Source of the DNA: Chloracidobacterium sp.
Lineage (GTDB): Bacteria > Acidobacteriota > Blastocatellia > Pyrinomonadales > Pyrinomonadaceae
DNA length: 43,493 nt
Assembly: GCA_016712045.1 (NCBI GenBank)
Contig: JADJRV010000031.1
Span: 1 to 43,493, forward strand
Direction: 5' to 3'
The position numbers and the translations under genes were made by a program. Below are positions 1 through 9,399 of the stretch, in pieces (within the stretch, counting starts at the first letter, position 1; each line of letters opens with the position of its first letter). The notes under the pieces are model-generated. The model did no database searches, was not told the origin of the DNA, and saw only the letters and a list, made by a program, of their open reading frames with translations.

Positions 1-929
1 ATTTCGGAGCAGACCGGCTTTATCGATCGGCTGATACAGGGCTCAGCAATGCGACTGTCAGCCAGATATTCACTTCGCAGATCAGCGCGATCGGTATCTC
101 GCCGCAGAACGATGATGTTCGGATCATTGGTCAGAACAACGGTGGTGTTTTTGGCACGGGGACGACCCCGGGGACGACCACTCTGCAAAATCTGGATCCG
201 GGTAATGTCATCCCCAATAACTATGTCGGTCGTGCGGTAATTGATCCGCTAAATGTTAATACCGCGTATGTCACTCTCGCGGCGTTTGGCGTAACAAACG
301 TGTGGAAAACTACAAACCTTAATATCGCCTCGCCGACCTGGACGGCTGCCAACACTGGCCTGCCTTTGGTTCCGGTTAATGCATTTATTGTGGACCCGCT
401 AGAATCAACCCGTCTCTATGCGGGGACTGACATTGGCGTTTATACCTCAGCAGACGGTGGTGCCAACTGGACCCCGTTTGGAACAGGACTGCCTCGTGTA
501 GCTGTATTTGATATTGCAATAGCACCCGGCACACCTAGGCAGGTTCGTATAGCTACTCACGGTAGAGGTTTGTGGCAAACACCGGTAGCGGCTCCGACAG
601 CCGCAGCCGTCTCGATTTCGGGCCGTGTTCTGACAACAGACGGACGTGGGCTGCGTAACGGGGTAGTTACTATCACCGATCAGAGTGGAAATGCACGCAA
701 TGTAATAACCGGTGCACTCGGAACATATCGTTTTGACGATCTGGCAACCGGAGCGACTTACGTTATTTCCGTGCGGTCGAGACGGTTTAGCTACGAGCCG
801 CGAGTAGTTGCTCTGACCGACGAACTGACCGGCTTTGACATCACACCATCAATGAACACGAAGGTTGGCGGTGAAAGATCGATAGCTCGTCAGCCGGTAA
901 AGATTGTGGATAATACAAAACGTCGTTAG
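1..929 (+). CDS. C-terminal part of a BNR/VPS10-like beta-propeller protein with a carboxypeptidase-regulatory-like domain (5' end outside window)
   Basis: The frame is open from base 3 to a stop at 927-929, so the start lies upstream of the window. The visible part has repeated propeller phrases: a Tyr-Arg-Ser-Ala-Asp-Thr-Gly motif near the beginning and a Tyr-Thr-Ser-Ala-Asp-Gly-Gly-Ala-Asn-Trp motif (Asp-box, BNR type) around base 440. It then has an Arg-Ile-Ala-Thr-His-Gly-Arg-Gly-Leu-Trp closing motif typical of VPS10/sortilin-like bacterial exported proteins. From about base 600 a roughly 80-residue segment (SGRVLTTDGRGLRNGVVTI) matches the fold of carboxypeptidase regulatory-like (CarboxypepD_reg) beta-sandwich domains. 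Such proteins are usually secreted or surface-located; the ligand is unknown. It is followed directly by a strong terminator. Confidence 0.75.
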   Translation, partial: FGADRLYRSADTGLSNATVSQIFTSQISAIGISPQNDDVRIIGQNNGGVFGTGTTPGTTTLQNLDPGNVIPNNYVGRAVIDPLNVNTAYVTLAAFGVTNVWKTTNLNIASPTWTAANTGLPLVPVNAFIVDPLESTRLYAGTDIGVYTSADGGANWTPFGTGLPRVAVFDIAIAPGTPRQVRIATHGRGLWQTPVAAPTAAAVSISGRVLTTDGRGLRNGVVTITDQSGNARNVITGALGTYRFDDLATGATYVISVRSRRFSYEPRVVALTDELTGFDITPSMNTKVGGERSIARQPVKIVDNTKRR

Positions 930-951
930 ACGTTTACCGATGTAAATAACG

Positions 952-990
952 TACCCCGGACGACATTGGATGTTGTCCGGGGTATTTTTT
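952..990 (+). terminator. Rho-independent terminator of the propeller gene
   Basis: A 14-bp stem (952-965 with 971-984, one G-T wobble, loop TTGGA) is followed by a run of T to 990. It lies 22 bases after the stop codon at 929. Confidence 0.9.
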
Positions 991-1024
991 GCTTATTTAG
1001 AAATTAGCGGCCTGCGAACGTAGT

Positions 1025-1986
1025 TTATTTGTGCCTTAGCAGAAATGCTCGTATATCGTCACGCATAAGCGGCACGACCATGTGAGCGATGCCGGGGTAG
1101 ATCTTAAATTCGGCATTGAGCCCGGCCTGTTTATACAGCGTTTCGGATATCGGCCAGCGGTCGACCGGCATTTTGCCAAAAAGCGGATTGATGATATCCC
1201 GGTCTTCGTCGTCGTACGAATCGCCAAAGGGAACTGAGTCGTTCTCGTCCTTGCCGCCGATAAAAATAAAGAGGGCACCTTGCGTAGAGGCCTTAAGATC
1301 AGGCTTTTTTCCCGCAACTGTCTTAAAATCAGCGACGCCGATCGGGTAACGCAGCAGTTTGTCTTTATATTTCTCGACCGGAGCGATCGGCCAGCCGCCC
1401 GGCGAACCGATCGCCGCGGCTTTGACGCGGTCGGGGTGCAGAAACGTAAATCGGTTGGCAAACATCCCTTGGGCCGAAAACCCGTTGATAAGCACACGCT
1501 TGTCAAATTTCATCCCATCCTCAGCCAAACGCTTTCTCGCGTCATCGATCATAGCTACCATCTGCAGGTCGAGCCGACGATATTCTTTCCGATCCGTCAC
1601 CATCGAATCGCGGTCAAGGCCTGTGTATAGATCTGCCAATCGGTCTGCGGACGCGGAAACACCGGCATCAAAACCGCCACCTTTAATGCGACGCAATGCC
1701 CGCCGCAGTCGTCATCCGCTTTTTGACATCGGCCTCGTGAACTGCAAAATCATCATCGACCTTGCCAGTGTTATTTGGCAGGACGAGGATAGTCTGTATT
1801 TGCGTCTTTTCGCTTTCGTCACGCAGCTCCGGCGGTACGTACAGATAGTACGGGTATCCAAATCCGGCTCGTGAATCGGCGTCGATGCGGACGAAATCTT
1901 TTTCGGTAAGCGGTGCCGGAACCTGAGCCGACACGAAAACAGACGGAATTGAGGCTGATGAATACAGCAGAAAGAAGCGTTTTCAT
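1025..1986 (-). CDS. Exported alpha/beta hydrolase (esterase/depolymerase-like), frame broken about three times
   Basis: Read across frames, this is one secreted alpha/beta hydrolase. The nucleophile elbow is Gly-Phe-Ser-Ala-Gln-Gly (about base 1470), and a late Gly-Ile-Ala-His-Met supplies a candidate catalytic His. The N-terminal section contains YLYVPPELRDES and ILVLPNNTGK, which lead into the second piece. Between them the third frame reads LKVAVLMPVFPRPQTDWQIY, so one base is missing near 1683 and another near 1640 (CTTGACC for CTTGGACC). The start is ATG at 1984-1986 behind AGAGGTT. One extra A in the A-run after it hides a signal peptide reading KRFFLLYSSASIPSVFVSAQ. The substrate is unknown. 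The breaks fit sequencing indels, but true decay cannot be excluded. Confidence 0.65.
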
Positions 1987-2027
1987 AACCTCTATTTACG
2001 CGAAGTTTGAGCAAAAGTTCCTGTGAT

Positions 2028-2465
2028 TCAGGACGAGTGATCGGCAACGATCCGCCAGCCTTCTTTGAATTTGCGGAACAAAAGCGTAAATTTGCCTTCG
2101 GATCGTCCTTTTCGCGTTTCAGATGCCAGCTGCCGGTGACGAACGCCGCGTCCTTCGAGAAAACCTCGATCTCGAGTTCGGAAAAGGTAAGCTTGCCCAT
2201 CTGATCGGTTGTCGCATAGGTCTTTTTATAATTGTCGAGCGTCTGCTGCCAGCCGTAGGTGATGCGGTCGCCGGAGACGAATTTGAGCTTGTCGGATCGC
2301 CAATATCCGATAGACATAAACGCATCAAGGTCGCCTCGATTCCATGCCGCAGTCTGGTCGTCCATGATCTTGCGGATCGCGACGGCAGACTTGTTCGATC
2401 TGAGCGACGGAGCGCGAAGGCTTGTATGATGAGCAAGAATAAGATCTTGAGCAATATATTTTCAT
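2028..2465 (-). CDS. Exported SnoaL/DUF4440-type NTF2-like protein, frame broken
   Basis: The core reads MDDQTAAWNRGDLDAFM, the hallmark opening of SgcJ/EcaC/DUF4440 NTF2-like proteins (small alpha+beta barrels, often of unknown function). After KDDPK the annotated frame is wrong. With one base restored near 2096 it continues GKFTLLFRKFKEGWRIVADH, the usual family C-terminus, to a stop at 2028-2030. The N-terminus needs further repairs: ATG at 2463-2465 plus one extra A gives a signal peptide MKNILLKILFLLIIQAFA, and breaks near 2425 and 2385 join it to SVAQIEQ and AVAIRKI. It sits 41 bases upstream of the hydrolase on the same strand and may be co-transcribed with it. Confidence 0.6.
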
Positions 2466-3398
2466 ATTTTGAGTTAATTCTACGCCGCGCGAATTTAGGT
2501 GCGATTTGCCAAACATTGTCGAGCGAAACTTTACCTGATTCTCAGTCGTGATCTCGATCATCTCTTTTTGCGGCAAGCCGCGTGGACGCCAACCGGCGGG
2601 CATAAACCACACGCGGATCTTGTCCCACCAAAATGGAGCCGCGACGGCGTATCGCCAGAGCACGATAAAGAAATGAAAGTTGATGCGGACCGGGTTCCAG
2701 CTTTGCGGGTGGTCGTAGATGCCATAGACGACCTTTTCTTTTTCCTCGGCAAACGAGCCAAACATCTTATCCCAAATGATCAGAAACTCGCCAAAATTCT
2801 TGTCTAAATATGGGAAGTTCACGCCATGATGCACACGGTGATGTGACGGCGTCGTAAAGTATTTTTCAAACCAGCCGAGCTTGCCGATAAATTCTGTATG
2901 GTGCAGAAACGCGATGAATAGGTGAATTCCGGCCATCATGTAAATATAAAACGGCGGAAACCCGATCAGTGCTAGCGGCCAAAAAAACAGAAATGAGCAA
3001 AACCTCTGGGTCACGCTCGCCCGCAGAGCGACCATAAAATTCATCTCTTCGGCAGAGTGGTGCGGCGAATGTGCGGCCCACATTATATTGATCGCGTGTC
3101 CCCAGCGATGCACCCAATAAAAGATAAAATCGACGCCGAGCAGCAGCACAATGAACGACCACCAATGCATCTCAAACGTCCAGATGCGATAGTTTTCCCA
3201 CAGATAGCCATAGACGACATAAACACCCGCCGCGACTAGCACATTCACCGTTTGGTTGCCGAGAGCTGTGCCGAAATTTGCGACCGCCTCAGGAAACGAA
3301 ACATAGTCCCGCCGATATATGTAACAAAGAGCGACCTCGATCAACACGAAAAAGATCGCGATCGGCGTGAGATATGTGTAGACGTTTACTTCCTGCAT
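2325..3398 (-). CDS. Sterol desaturase / fatty acid hydroxylase family membrane di-iron enzyme, C-terminus uncertain
   Basis: The family is identified by the His clusters of the FA_hydroxylase superfamily: HRWGH, HSPHH and SHHRVHH, which ligate a di-iron centre that hydroxylates or desaturates lipids in the membrane. Four hydrophobic segments are visible: TYLTPIAIFFVLIEVALCY, VNVLVAAGVYVVYGY, SFIVLLLGVDFIFYWV and FFWPLALIGFPPFYIYMMAG. I start at ATG 3396-3398 (MQEVNVYTY), because the roughly 50 residues further upstream are polar and non-conserved. After the EMIEITTENQVKF region the frame runs straight through the start of the next gene (2465) to 2325. The C-terminal membrane segment often present in relatives is missing here, so the true end is unclear and probably near 2470. 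Substrate unknown. Confidence 0.75.
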   Translation of the reverse strand: MQEVNVYTYLTPIAIFFVLIEVALCYIYRRDYVSFPEAVANFGTALGNQTVNVLVAAGVYVVYGYLWENYRIWTFEMHWWSFIVLLLGVDFIFYWVHRWGHAINIMWAAHSPHHSAEEMNFMVALRASVTQRFCSFLFFWPLALIGFPPFYIYMMAGIHLFIAFLHHTEFIGKLGWFEKYFTTPSHHRVHHGVNFPYLDKNFGEFLIIWDKMFGSFAEEKEKVVYGIYDHPQSWNPVRINFHFFIVLWRYAVAAPFWWDKIRVWFMPAGWRPRGLPQKEMIEITTENQVKFRSTMFGKSHLNSRGVELTQNMKIYCSRSYSCSSYKPSRSVAQIEQVCRRDPQDHGRPDCGMESRRP

Positions 3399-3519
3399 TC
3401 GCGATAAATATAACCCGAAATGTGGTGTTCTACAAAAAGGCCGATGCAGATACGCACCGACCACATTTTGAAAGTTTTGGTCGGTCGGACGGGGGCAAGA
3501 TGGACCAAAGTGGACCAAG

Positions 3520-4227
3520 CTAATTCTTTGGCGTCTTTGCCGCGTCATATGCTGCCTGAGCGGCGACCTGCTCTTTTTGCTTGTCGGTCAACGCGATGCC
3601 CGCTTTTTCGAGCGTTGCGGCATTGATGCCACCGGTTTCTTTTAGGCCATTGGCCTTTTGATAGGCTTTGACGGCATCTTTCAGAGCATCGCTACGTTCA
3701 CCATTTGCCTCGCCGGTAAACATCTTTCCATCTTTCAGCACCTTTTGAAGCAGTGATCTGATCTTTGTTCGCCGAAAGGGCCGGGCTTTTCGGGCCTGAC
3801 GTCTTGGCTTCGGTTTGATGGCATGTCTTGTAAGTCGTTTTGCCGGCTTAGTCTCGGGAGCCGTGAATGAACTGGGGGAAACGGGTATCAGCTTTTGCTT
3901 ATCGGTAAGAGCGATGCCCATTTTCTCAAGCGTCGCTCGATTGAGCGAACCGGTTTTGGTCAGCCCGTTATCGCCTTGATATGCCTTGATGGCAGTTTTC
4001 CATTCGGCACTGGAAACACCCGTAACCTCGCCGGTAAATTTACCCTTGGATTTGAGCATTGTCTGAGCTTCTTTGACCTGATCCTTGGTCGAACGAAATT
4101 GGGGCGGCTTTGCAGGTTTATCTACGGCCGCGGTCGTTGCGGCCGGCGTTGGCGTCGGTGTCTGAGCACCTGCGAGAGCGGCGAATACAAATATTGCGGA
4201 CAGTAACAAAAATATCTTTCTAACCAT
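3520..4227 (-). CDS. Exported protein with two peptidoglycan-binding (PGB1-like) repeats
   Basis: It starts at ATG 4225-4227 behind TAGGAG. A signal peptide (RKIFLLLSAIFVFAALAGAQ) is followed by a Pro/Thr/Ala linker and two copies of a repeat of about 70 residues. Each copy reads like KDQV...LKSKGKFTGEV...AIKAYQ..NGL..TG.LN.ATLEKMGIALTDKQK, typical of PG_binding_1 domains that hold proteins to the cell wall. No catalytic domain is attached. The linker between the repeats (about 3770-3860) is abnormally Arg/Lys-rich in this frame. The neighbouring frame reads TEAKTSGPKSPALSANKDQI, restoring the KDQ start of repeat two, so a compensated pair of indels is likely there. Role inferred: periplasmic wall-binding protein. 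Confidence 0.75.
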   Translation of the reverse strand: MVRKIFLLLSAIFVFAALAGAQTPTPTPAATTAAVDKPAKPPQFRSTKDQVKEAQTMLKSKGKFTGEVTGVSSAEWKTAIKAYQGDNGLTKTGSLNRATLEKMGIALTDKQKLIPVSPSSFTAPETKPAKRLTRHAIKPKPRRQARKARPFRRTKIRSLLQKVLKDGKMFTGEANGERSDALKDAVKAYQKANGLKETGGINAATLEKAGIALTDKQKEQVAAQAAYDAAKTPKN

Positions 4228-4384
4228 TATGTTTCTCCTAAGTGGGTTTTACGGCCGACGTCAAAAGTCCGAAAAAACGACAGCCGTTTCTTGGTTTCAA
4301 ATTCTTAAATTTTTTGATTTACTTGAGAAGTATTAACCGAATTTATTTTCATGTCAAGAGCATTTTTAGTAGCTCCGTAGTTCA

Positions 4385-5422
4385 ATGAAAGCTGCTATCT
4401 ACGAACAATTTAAAGGGCCAATCAACGTGACTCAAGTCGTCGACCCCGAGCCGTCACCCACCGGCGTTGTGCTCGCGGTAAAAGCGTGCGGGATCTGCCG
4501 CAGCGATTGGCACGGCTGGATGGGCAATGACCCTGATATCAATCTGCCGCATGTGCCGGGACACGAGCTTGCGGGCGAGGTTGTTGCTATCGGATCTGAA
4601 ATTAGAAATTTCAAATTAGATGATCGGGTGACTCTGCCCTTTGTTTGCGGTTGCGGCACGTGCGAACCCTGTATTGCAGGCAACCAACAGGTCTGCGACC
4701 ACCAATTCCAGCCCGGCTTTACCGCTGGGGCGGTTTTGCCGAATATGTCGCTATCGAATATGCCGACACTAATCTTGTTCGTCTGCCCGACGAGATCGAT
4801 TTTGTAACTGCAGCTAGCCTAGGTTGCCGCTTTGCAACATCGTATAGAGCGGTCGTCGATCAAGGTGAAGTCGCCGCCGAACAATGGGTCGCCGTCCACG
4901 GCTGCGGAGGCGTTGGCCTCTCGGCAATAATGATTGCTGCTGCGTTTGGTGCTAGGGTGATCGCCGTCGATATCGCCGAGGACAAGCTGCAATTTGCCCG
5001 TTTGATCGGAGCCGAGGTCGCGATCGATTCGAGTTATGGCGATCCTGTCGAAGCGATCCTCGACATCACCGACGGCGGTGCTCATATTTCGATCGACGCT
5101 CTCGGACATCCGGATATTCTCGTCAACTCAATTTCGTCTTTGCGAAAACGTGGAAAGCACATCCAGATCGGCATTATGGAATTTGGCAAACATCTGACGC
5201 CGATCCCAATCGACAAGATCATCGGCCGCGAACTCGAACTCATCGGCAGCCACGGAATGCAGGCACACCGCTATCCCGAAATGCTCGAGATGATCCGCAT
5301 GGGTAAACTCGAGCCGCGGAAGCTGATCGAAAACGGTCTCACTTGACGAATCGGTAAACGAGCTTGCGGATATGAATAGTTTCTCGGGAACGGGCGTGAC
5401 CGTATCGATCGACAAATTCTGA
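4385..5422 (+). CDS. Zinc-dependent alcohol dehydrogenase family protein (two frame breaks)
   Basis: A medium-chain dehydrogenase/reductase using NAD(P). The N-terminal half has the catalytic zinc motifs CGICRSDWHGW and PGHELAGEVV, and the structural zinc cluster CGCGTCEPC..NQQVC. The second half has the Rossmann motif HGCGGVGLSAI followed by AVDIAEDKLQFARLIGAE. The halves are in different frames. One base is missing near 4725, where the joined sequence is GFTA-WGGFAEYVAIEYAD. At the 3' end an indel in the A-run near 5330 hides VSLDESVNELADMNSFSGTG and a stop at 5420-5422. With both fixed the protein is about 345 residues, normal for the family. Substrate unknown. No clear ribosome-binding site precedes the start. 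Confidence 0.85.
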
Positions 5423-5470
5423 CACTGCGAACTGTGGGGGCATGGGCTTGGAAAAATGCGCTTGAGCTGC

Positions 5471-5496
5471 TGAATGAACATTCATTCAGTTATAAT
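5471..5496 (+). promoter_or_regulatory. FadR-type operator overlapping the fadN promoter
   Basis: Bases 5471-5488 read TGAATGAACATTCATTCA. This matches the published Bacillus subtilis FadR (YsiA) operator consensus TGAATGAMTANTCATTCA at all but one position. A perfect -10 box TATAAT follows at 5491-5496, 45 bases before the fadN start. No good -35 is seen at 16-18 bases; TTGAGC at 5462 is too far. The operator therefore lies where RNA polymerase must bind, as expected for an acyl-CoA-relieved TetR-family repressor. The repressor gene is not in the window. Confidence 0.8.
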
Positions 5497-5540
5497 TCCT
5501 GCAATTAGAAGCGCTAAACTTTGGGAAGTAAGGACAAGTT

Positions 5541-7939
5541 ATGAACATCGCAAAAGCCGCAGTTTTAGGTGCGGGAACAATGGGAGCGGGCATCGCCGCT
5601 CATCTTGCAAACGAGGAATTCCGACGCTGCTGCTCGACATCGCGCCGCAGGATTGCGAGGCCGAGGGGGGGGAAGGGGGGGCCCTCGAATCGCCGCAGGT
5701 CAAAACCAGATCGTCAATTCGCTTTTTGATGCGGCGAAGAAATTAAAGCCGGCGCCGTTTATGCTGGGCGACAATGCCAAGCTGATCACGACGGGAAATT
5801 TCACCGACGATCTCGCAAAGATCAAAGACTGCGATTTTGTCATTGAGGCCGTCGTCGAAAACCTTGAGATCAAGCACAAGCTTTACGCTGAAGTCGATAA
5901 GCACCGCAAGCCCGGAGCGGTGATCGCATCGAACACGAGCGGCATACCGATCGACTCGATAGCCGAGCCGTTCTCGGACGATTTCAAGGCTCATTTTGTC
6001 GGCATCCACTTTTCAACCCGCCGCGTTATATGAAGCTCGTCGAGGTGATCCCCGGCAGCAAAACAAGCGGCGAGATCGCTTGTAAGATATCCGGTTTTCT
6101 CGATCAGCGGCTTGGCAAAGGTGTGGTTCCGGCAAAGGATCGCCCTAATTTCATTGCCAACCGCATCGGCGTTTTCGGCATGATGGCGACGATCCACGAG
6201 ATGATCGCCGGCGGCTGGACACCGACCGAGGTCGATCAGATGACCGGCAAAGCGATCGGCCATGCGTCATCGGCGACGTTCCGCACGTCGGATCTAGTTG
6301 GGCTCGATGTTACGGCTCACGTTACGAACAATCTTTATCCTGCGGTACTGGATGACGAAGACCGCGATGTTTTTGTCTTGCCCGAATTGATCCAGACGCT
6401 GCTCGACAAAAAGCTGCTCGGCGACAAGACCAAAGGCGGGTTCTTTAAGAAATCAAAGGACGCCGAGGGCAAACGCGTCATTCTCGAACTCGATCTAAAC
6501 ACTTTTGAATACAAGCCGCAGGAAAAAACAAAATTCCCGTCGCTCGATGCCGCAAAGGGTATTGAAGATAAAGCCAAACGTGTAAAAGCCCTCGTTTGGG
6601 GCGACGACCGCGTTGGCGAATTTCTCTGGAAAACGACGTCGCGTGTTTCGCGATACGCCGCCAATCGCATACCGGAGATCGCGGATACGATCGTCGAGAT
6701 CGACAACGCGATCAAGTGGGGATTTGGCTGGGAAGTCGGTGTTTTTGAGGCTTGGGATGCTATCGGCGTGACCGAATCGGTCGAGCGGATGCGTAAAGAG
6801 GGGCAAGCAATTCCGGCAAATGTCGAGAAAATGCTCGCGTCCGGTGCGACCAGTTTTTATAAGAACGAAGGCGGCAATCATTCGTTTTACGATCTAGTTG
6901 CGGGCGAATACAAACCGATGCCCGCTCGTCCCGGCGTTCTGATCCTCAAAGACATCAAGGAACGCACCGGCGTTATCAAATCCAATCCGGGAGCGTCGCT
7001 CATCGATATCGGCGACGGAGTCGCTTGTCTCGAGTTTCACTCCAAGATGAACTCGATCGGCGGCGACACGGTGCCGATGATGAATTTTGCGATCGACGAG
7101 GTCGAGAAAAATTTCACCGGGCTCGTCGTCGGCAATCAGGGCGGCAATTTTTCGGCCGGGGCCAACATCATGATGCTCCTGCTTGCGGCTCAAGAGGAGG
7201 AGTGGGACGACATCAATATGATGGTCCGTGCCCTGCAAAACGCGGTGATGCGGCTGCGTTACTCGGCAAAGCCGGTCGTCACTGCACCATACGGCCTGAC
7301 GCTCGGCGGCGGCTGCGAGATCGCGATGCATGGCGATAAGGTGCGTGCGGCGGGTGAAACATACATCGGCCTCGTTGAGGTCGGCGTAGGCGTAATCCCG
7401 GCCGGTTGCGGAACCAAAGAAATGACAATGCGTGCGATGGACGCTGCGGCGAAAGCACGTGACGCTGATCCGCTCGCGTTCCTCAAGAAAACATTTGAAA
7501 CGCTCGGCATGGGCAAGGTCGCGACCTCGGCTCAAGAGGGACGTGCATTCGGGTTCCTTCGCGATTCCGACGCGATCTCGATGAACGGCGACCGTTTGAT
7601 ACAAGACGCCAAGCAAGAAGTACTAAATCTGGCCGCCGCCGGATACGTCCAGCCGGTCGAGCGGACGGATATTACCGTGCTTGGTGAGCCGTTGAAGCGG
7701 CATTAAAACTCGCACTGCACATGATGAAACAAGGCGGATTTATCTCGGAACACGACCAGAAGATCGGTCACAAACTCGCTCACGTCATGGCGGGCGGCAC
7801 GATCAATCATCGGACTCAGGTTAGCGAGCGTTACCTGCTCGACCTCGAACGCGAAGCATTTATTTCGCTTTGCGGCGAGCGTAAAACGCAGGATCGCATC
7901 GCGGCGATGCTCAAGACGGGCAAGCCGCTGCGAAACTAG
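5541..7939 (+). CDS. fadN: 3-hydroxyacyl-CoA dehydrogenase / enoyl-CoA hydratase fusion, FadN type (four frame breaks)
   Basis: This enzyme performs two beta-oxidation steps: hydration of enoyl-CoA and NAD-dependent oxidation of 3-hydroxyacyl-CoA. Domain order is dehydrogenase first (VLGAGTMGAGIAAHLAN Rossmann motif, then HFFNPPRYMKLVEVIPG), a second 3HCDH segment, then a crotonase domain with GNQGGNFSAGANI and APYGLTLGGGCEIAMHGD. This is the order of Bacillus FadN rather than E. coli FadB. The sequence as given passes through all frames. One base is missing near 5612 (before GIPTLLLDIAP), 5711 (before IVNSLFDAAKK), 6012 (HFFNPP) and 7697 (before ALKLALHMMKQGG). All four are one-base losses, and the repaired protein is about 800 residues, the normal length. 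Two G-runs (5665-5681) lie in this error-prone stretch. First gene behind the FadR-type operator. Confidence 0.9.
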
Positions 7940-7987
7940 CTGTCGTTGGCCGAGACGGTAAAGCCAAACGATGGTGAGGGGATAACC

Positions 7988-8419
7988 ATGAAAACCATAT
8001 TTTTGACCGTTATTTTATTGAGTTTTTTGGGTTGTAACGGTGATCATGCGGTCGTGCAGGCAAATCTGCTTGACGCTTGCTCAACGGCCAATCAAGGCAA
8101 GAATGTGACAACGAGCGGCTACTTGGATGACGGCAACGGGCTAATGTGCTCCAACCCCGGCGCGGCCCGTATGACGTGTGGATATTCAGTTCTTACAAAT
8201 CCGGGTGGTTCAAAGGTTTTCTCCGCTTTCATCAACAATGGGAGCGGAGCAAATCAAGCCGAAAAGATGCCTGCTGGATATAAAAAAGAAGACCTTAAGA
8301 TTCACGACGACAAAGGTTCGGTGATCACCTTGTCTGACAAAGTGAAGCTAACAGGCAAGATGACCGTCTTAGCGGACCGACGCGATTGCTCGATGGACGT
8401 AGATAAGATCGAGAGATAA
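7988..8419 (+). CDS. Small Cys-containing lipoprotein, paralogue of the 8978 gene
   Basis: I start at ATG 7988 (MKTIFLTVILLSFLGC), because it opens a signal sequence ending in a lipobox-like Leu-Gly-Cys; the frame also extends upstream to 7946. The mature part has two landmarks shared with the gene at 8978: a DAC motif near the start and GSG.NQAEK, followed by L.I.D.KG.V...S.KV.LTGK.T.L and a C-terminal Cys. The alternation of short strands with TSGYL and LTGKMTV could fit an OB-like barrel, but this is speculation. It lies between fadN and tag, one base before the tag start, and so probably belongs to the same transcript. Function unknown. Confidence 0.75.
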   Translation: MKTIFLTVILLSFLGCNGDHAVVQANLLDACSTANQGKNVTTSGYLDDGNGLMCSNPGAARMTCGYSVLTNPGGSKVFSAFINNGSGANQAEKMPAGYKKEDLKIHDDKGSVITLSDKVKLTGKMTVLADRRDCSMDVDKIER

Positions 8420-8420
8420 T

Positions 8421-8981
8421 ATGTACCGCTGCACCTGGGCATCGAACGAGCTAAACATCCCGTACCACGACACCGAGTGGGGCGTGCCGGTGCATGATGA
8501 CCGGACGTTTTTTGAGTTTTTGATACTTGAGGGTGCTCAGGCCGGTTTGTCGTGGGACACAGTTTTGAAAAAGCGGGATGCGTATCGCGCGGCGTTTGAT
8601 AATTTTGACCCGGCAAAGGTTGCCAAATACACGGACGCAAAATGTGCGAAATTGATGCTCAACGAAGGCATCATCCGCAACCGTCTCAAGATCGCTTCGG
8701 CGGTAAGAAATGCCAAAGCATTTCTTGCAGTGCAAAAGGAGTTTGGCTCGTTTGATAAATACATCTGGGGCTTTGTTGGCGGCAAACCGATCGTCAATAA
8801 GCTAAAAGGCCACGGTGATGTTCCGGCGAAAACGGACATTTCCGACGCGATGTCAAAAGATCTGAAAAAGCGCGGCTTTAACTTTGTCGGGTCGACGATA
8901 ATGTATGCGTTTATGCAGGCGACGGGAATGGTCAATGATCATCTCGTAAGCTGTTTCAGATATAAGGAGTGCTGCAAATGA
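8421..8981 (+). CDS. tag: DNA-3-methyladenine glycosylase I
   Basis: Tag excises 3-methyladenine from alkylated DNA in the cytoplasm. Family signatures are complete: the N-terminal RCTWA with the zinc-binding Cys, YHDTEWGVPVHDD, the ILEGAQAGLSWDTVLKKR helix, and NDHLVSCF near the C-terminus with the remaining His and Cys zinc ligands. Length 186 aa is normal. It starts one base after the preceding lipoprotein stop and overlaps the next lipoprotein start by four bases (ATGA), so all three are translationally coupled. Finding it inside a fatty-acid oxidation operon is unusual. Confidence 0.95.
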   Translation: MYRCTWASNELNIPYHDTEWGVPVHDDRTFFEFLILEGAQAGLSWDTVLKKRDAYRAAFDNFDPAKVAKYTDAKCAKLMLNEGIIRNRLKIASAVRNAKAFLAVQKEFGSFDKYIWGFVGGKPIVNKLKGHGDVPAKTDISDAMSKDLKKRGFNFVGSTIMYAFMQATGMVNDHLVSCFRYKECCK

Positions 8982-9397
8982 TCAGGAATGTTGTCCTGGC
9001 TATCTTTGTTGCGATCATTTCGTTGTCATGCGTAAAGGCAGGCGGCATCGGCGTCGTTAGTTTTACCGACGCGTGCACCGGAGCCCCCAACCGAAGGGTG
9101 TCGGTCGCAGGTATCATAACGAATCCGGAGAGTACGTGCTCCTCTGGCTCGGGAACGGAATGCACGATGTGGTTGTCGGACCCTGAAGGTAAGCATGACA
9201 TCCTGTTTAATCTGGTCAAAGGTTCGGGACCGAATCAAGCTGAGAAGGGCAGCAATGATCGCTTGACGATCCGCGATTCCAAGGGAAACGTTGTCGATAC
9301 CTCCGCGAAGGTTGTCCTGACCGGAAAAACGACGCTGCTCTCATCTTCGTCAGGAACTCCGTTTTGCACGCTGGACGATACGGAGATATCGCGGTAG
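8978..9397 (+). CDS. Small exported Cys-containing protein, paralogue of the 7988 gene
   Basis: It starts at ATG 8978, overlapping the tag stop, with AAGGAG at 8964-8969. The N-terminus is a signal sequence (MIRNVVLAIFVAIISLSC) with a Cys at the cleavage region, so it is probably a lipoprotein. It shares with the 7988 gene the DAC motif, GSGPNQAEK, LTIRDSKGNVV, the SAKVVLTGKTTLL strand and a C-terminal Cys before D..EI.R. The middle has extra Cys residues (STCSSGSGTEC). The two copies bracket tag, which points to a local duplication or a functional pair. Function unknown. Confidence 0.75.
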   Translation: MIRNVVLAIFVAIISLSCVKAGGIGVVSFTDACTGAPNRRVSVAGIITNPESTCSSGSGTECTMWLSDPEGKHDILFNLVKGSGPNQAEKGSNDRLTIRDSKGNVVDTSAKVVLTGKTTLLSSSSGTPFCTLDDTEISR

Positions 9398-9399
9398 TC

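Noticed and set aside
49..240. Short forward open frame near the window start
   Set aside because: It lies inside the propeller gene in another frame and is Arg-rich nonsense; the true frame is open from base 3.
4595..4620. AAATTTCA-type word inside the alcohol dehydrogenase gene (SEIRNFKLDD)
   Set aside because: It resembles the stuttered word, but the protein length and the residues match ordinary members of the family, so there is no sign of an insertion.
6894..7616. Long reverse open frame inside fadN
   Set aside because: It is the antisense shadow of the crotonase domain; no start signal and no family resemblance.
5541..7939. Programmed frameshifting in fadN
   Set aside because: Four separate one-base losses at unrelated sites, without slippery sequence plus pseudoknot, and similar breaks in many other genes. 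Consensus error is far simpler.
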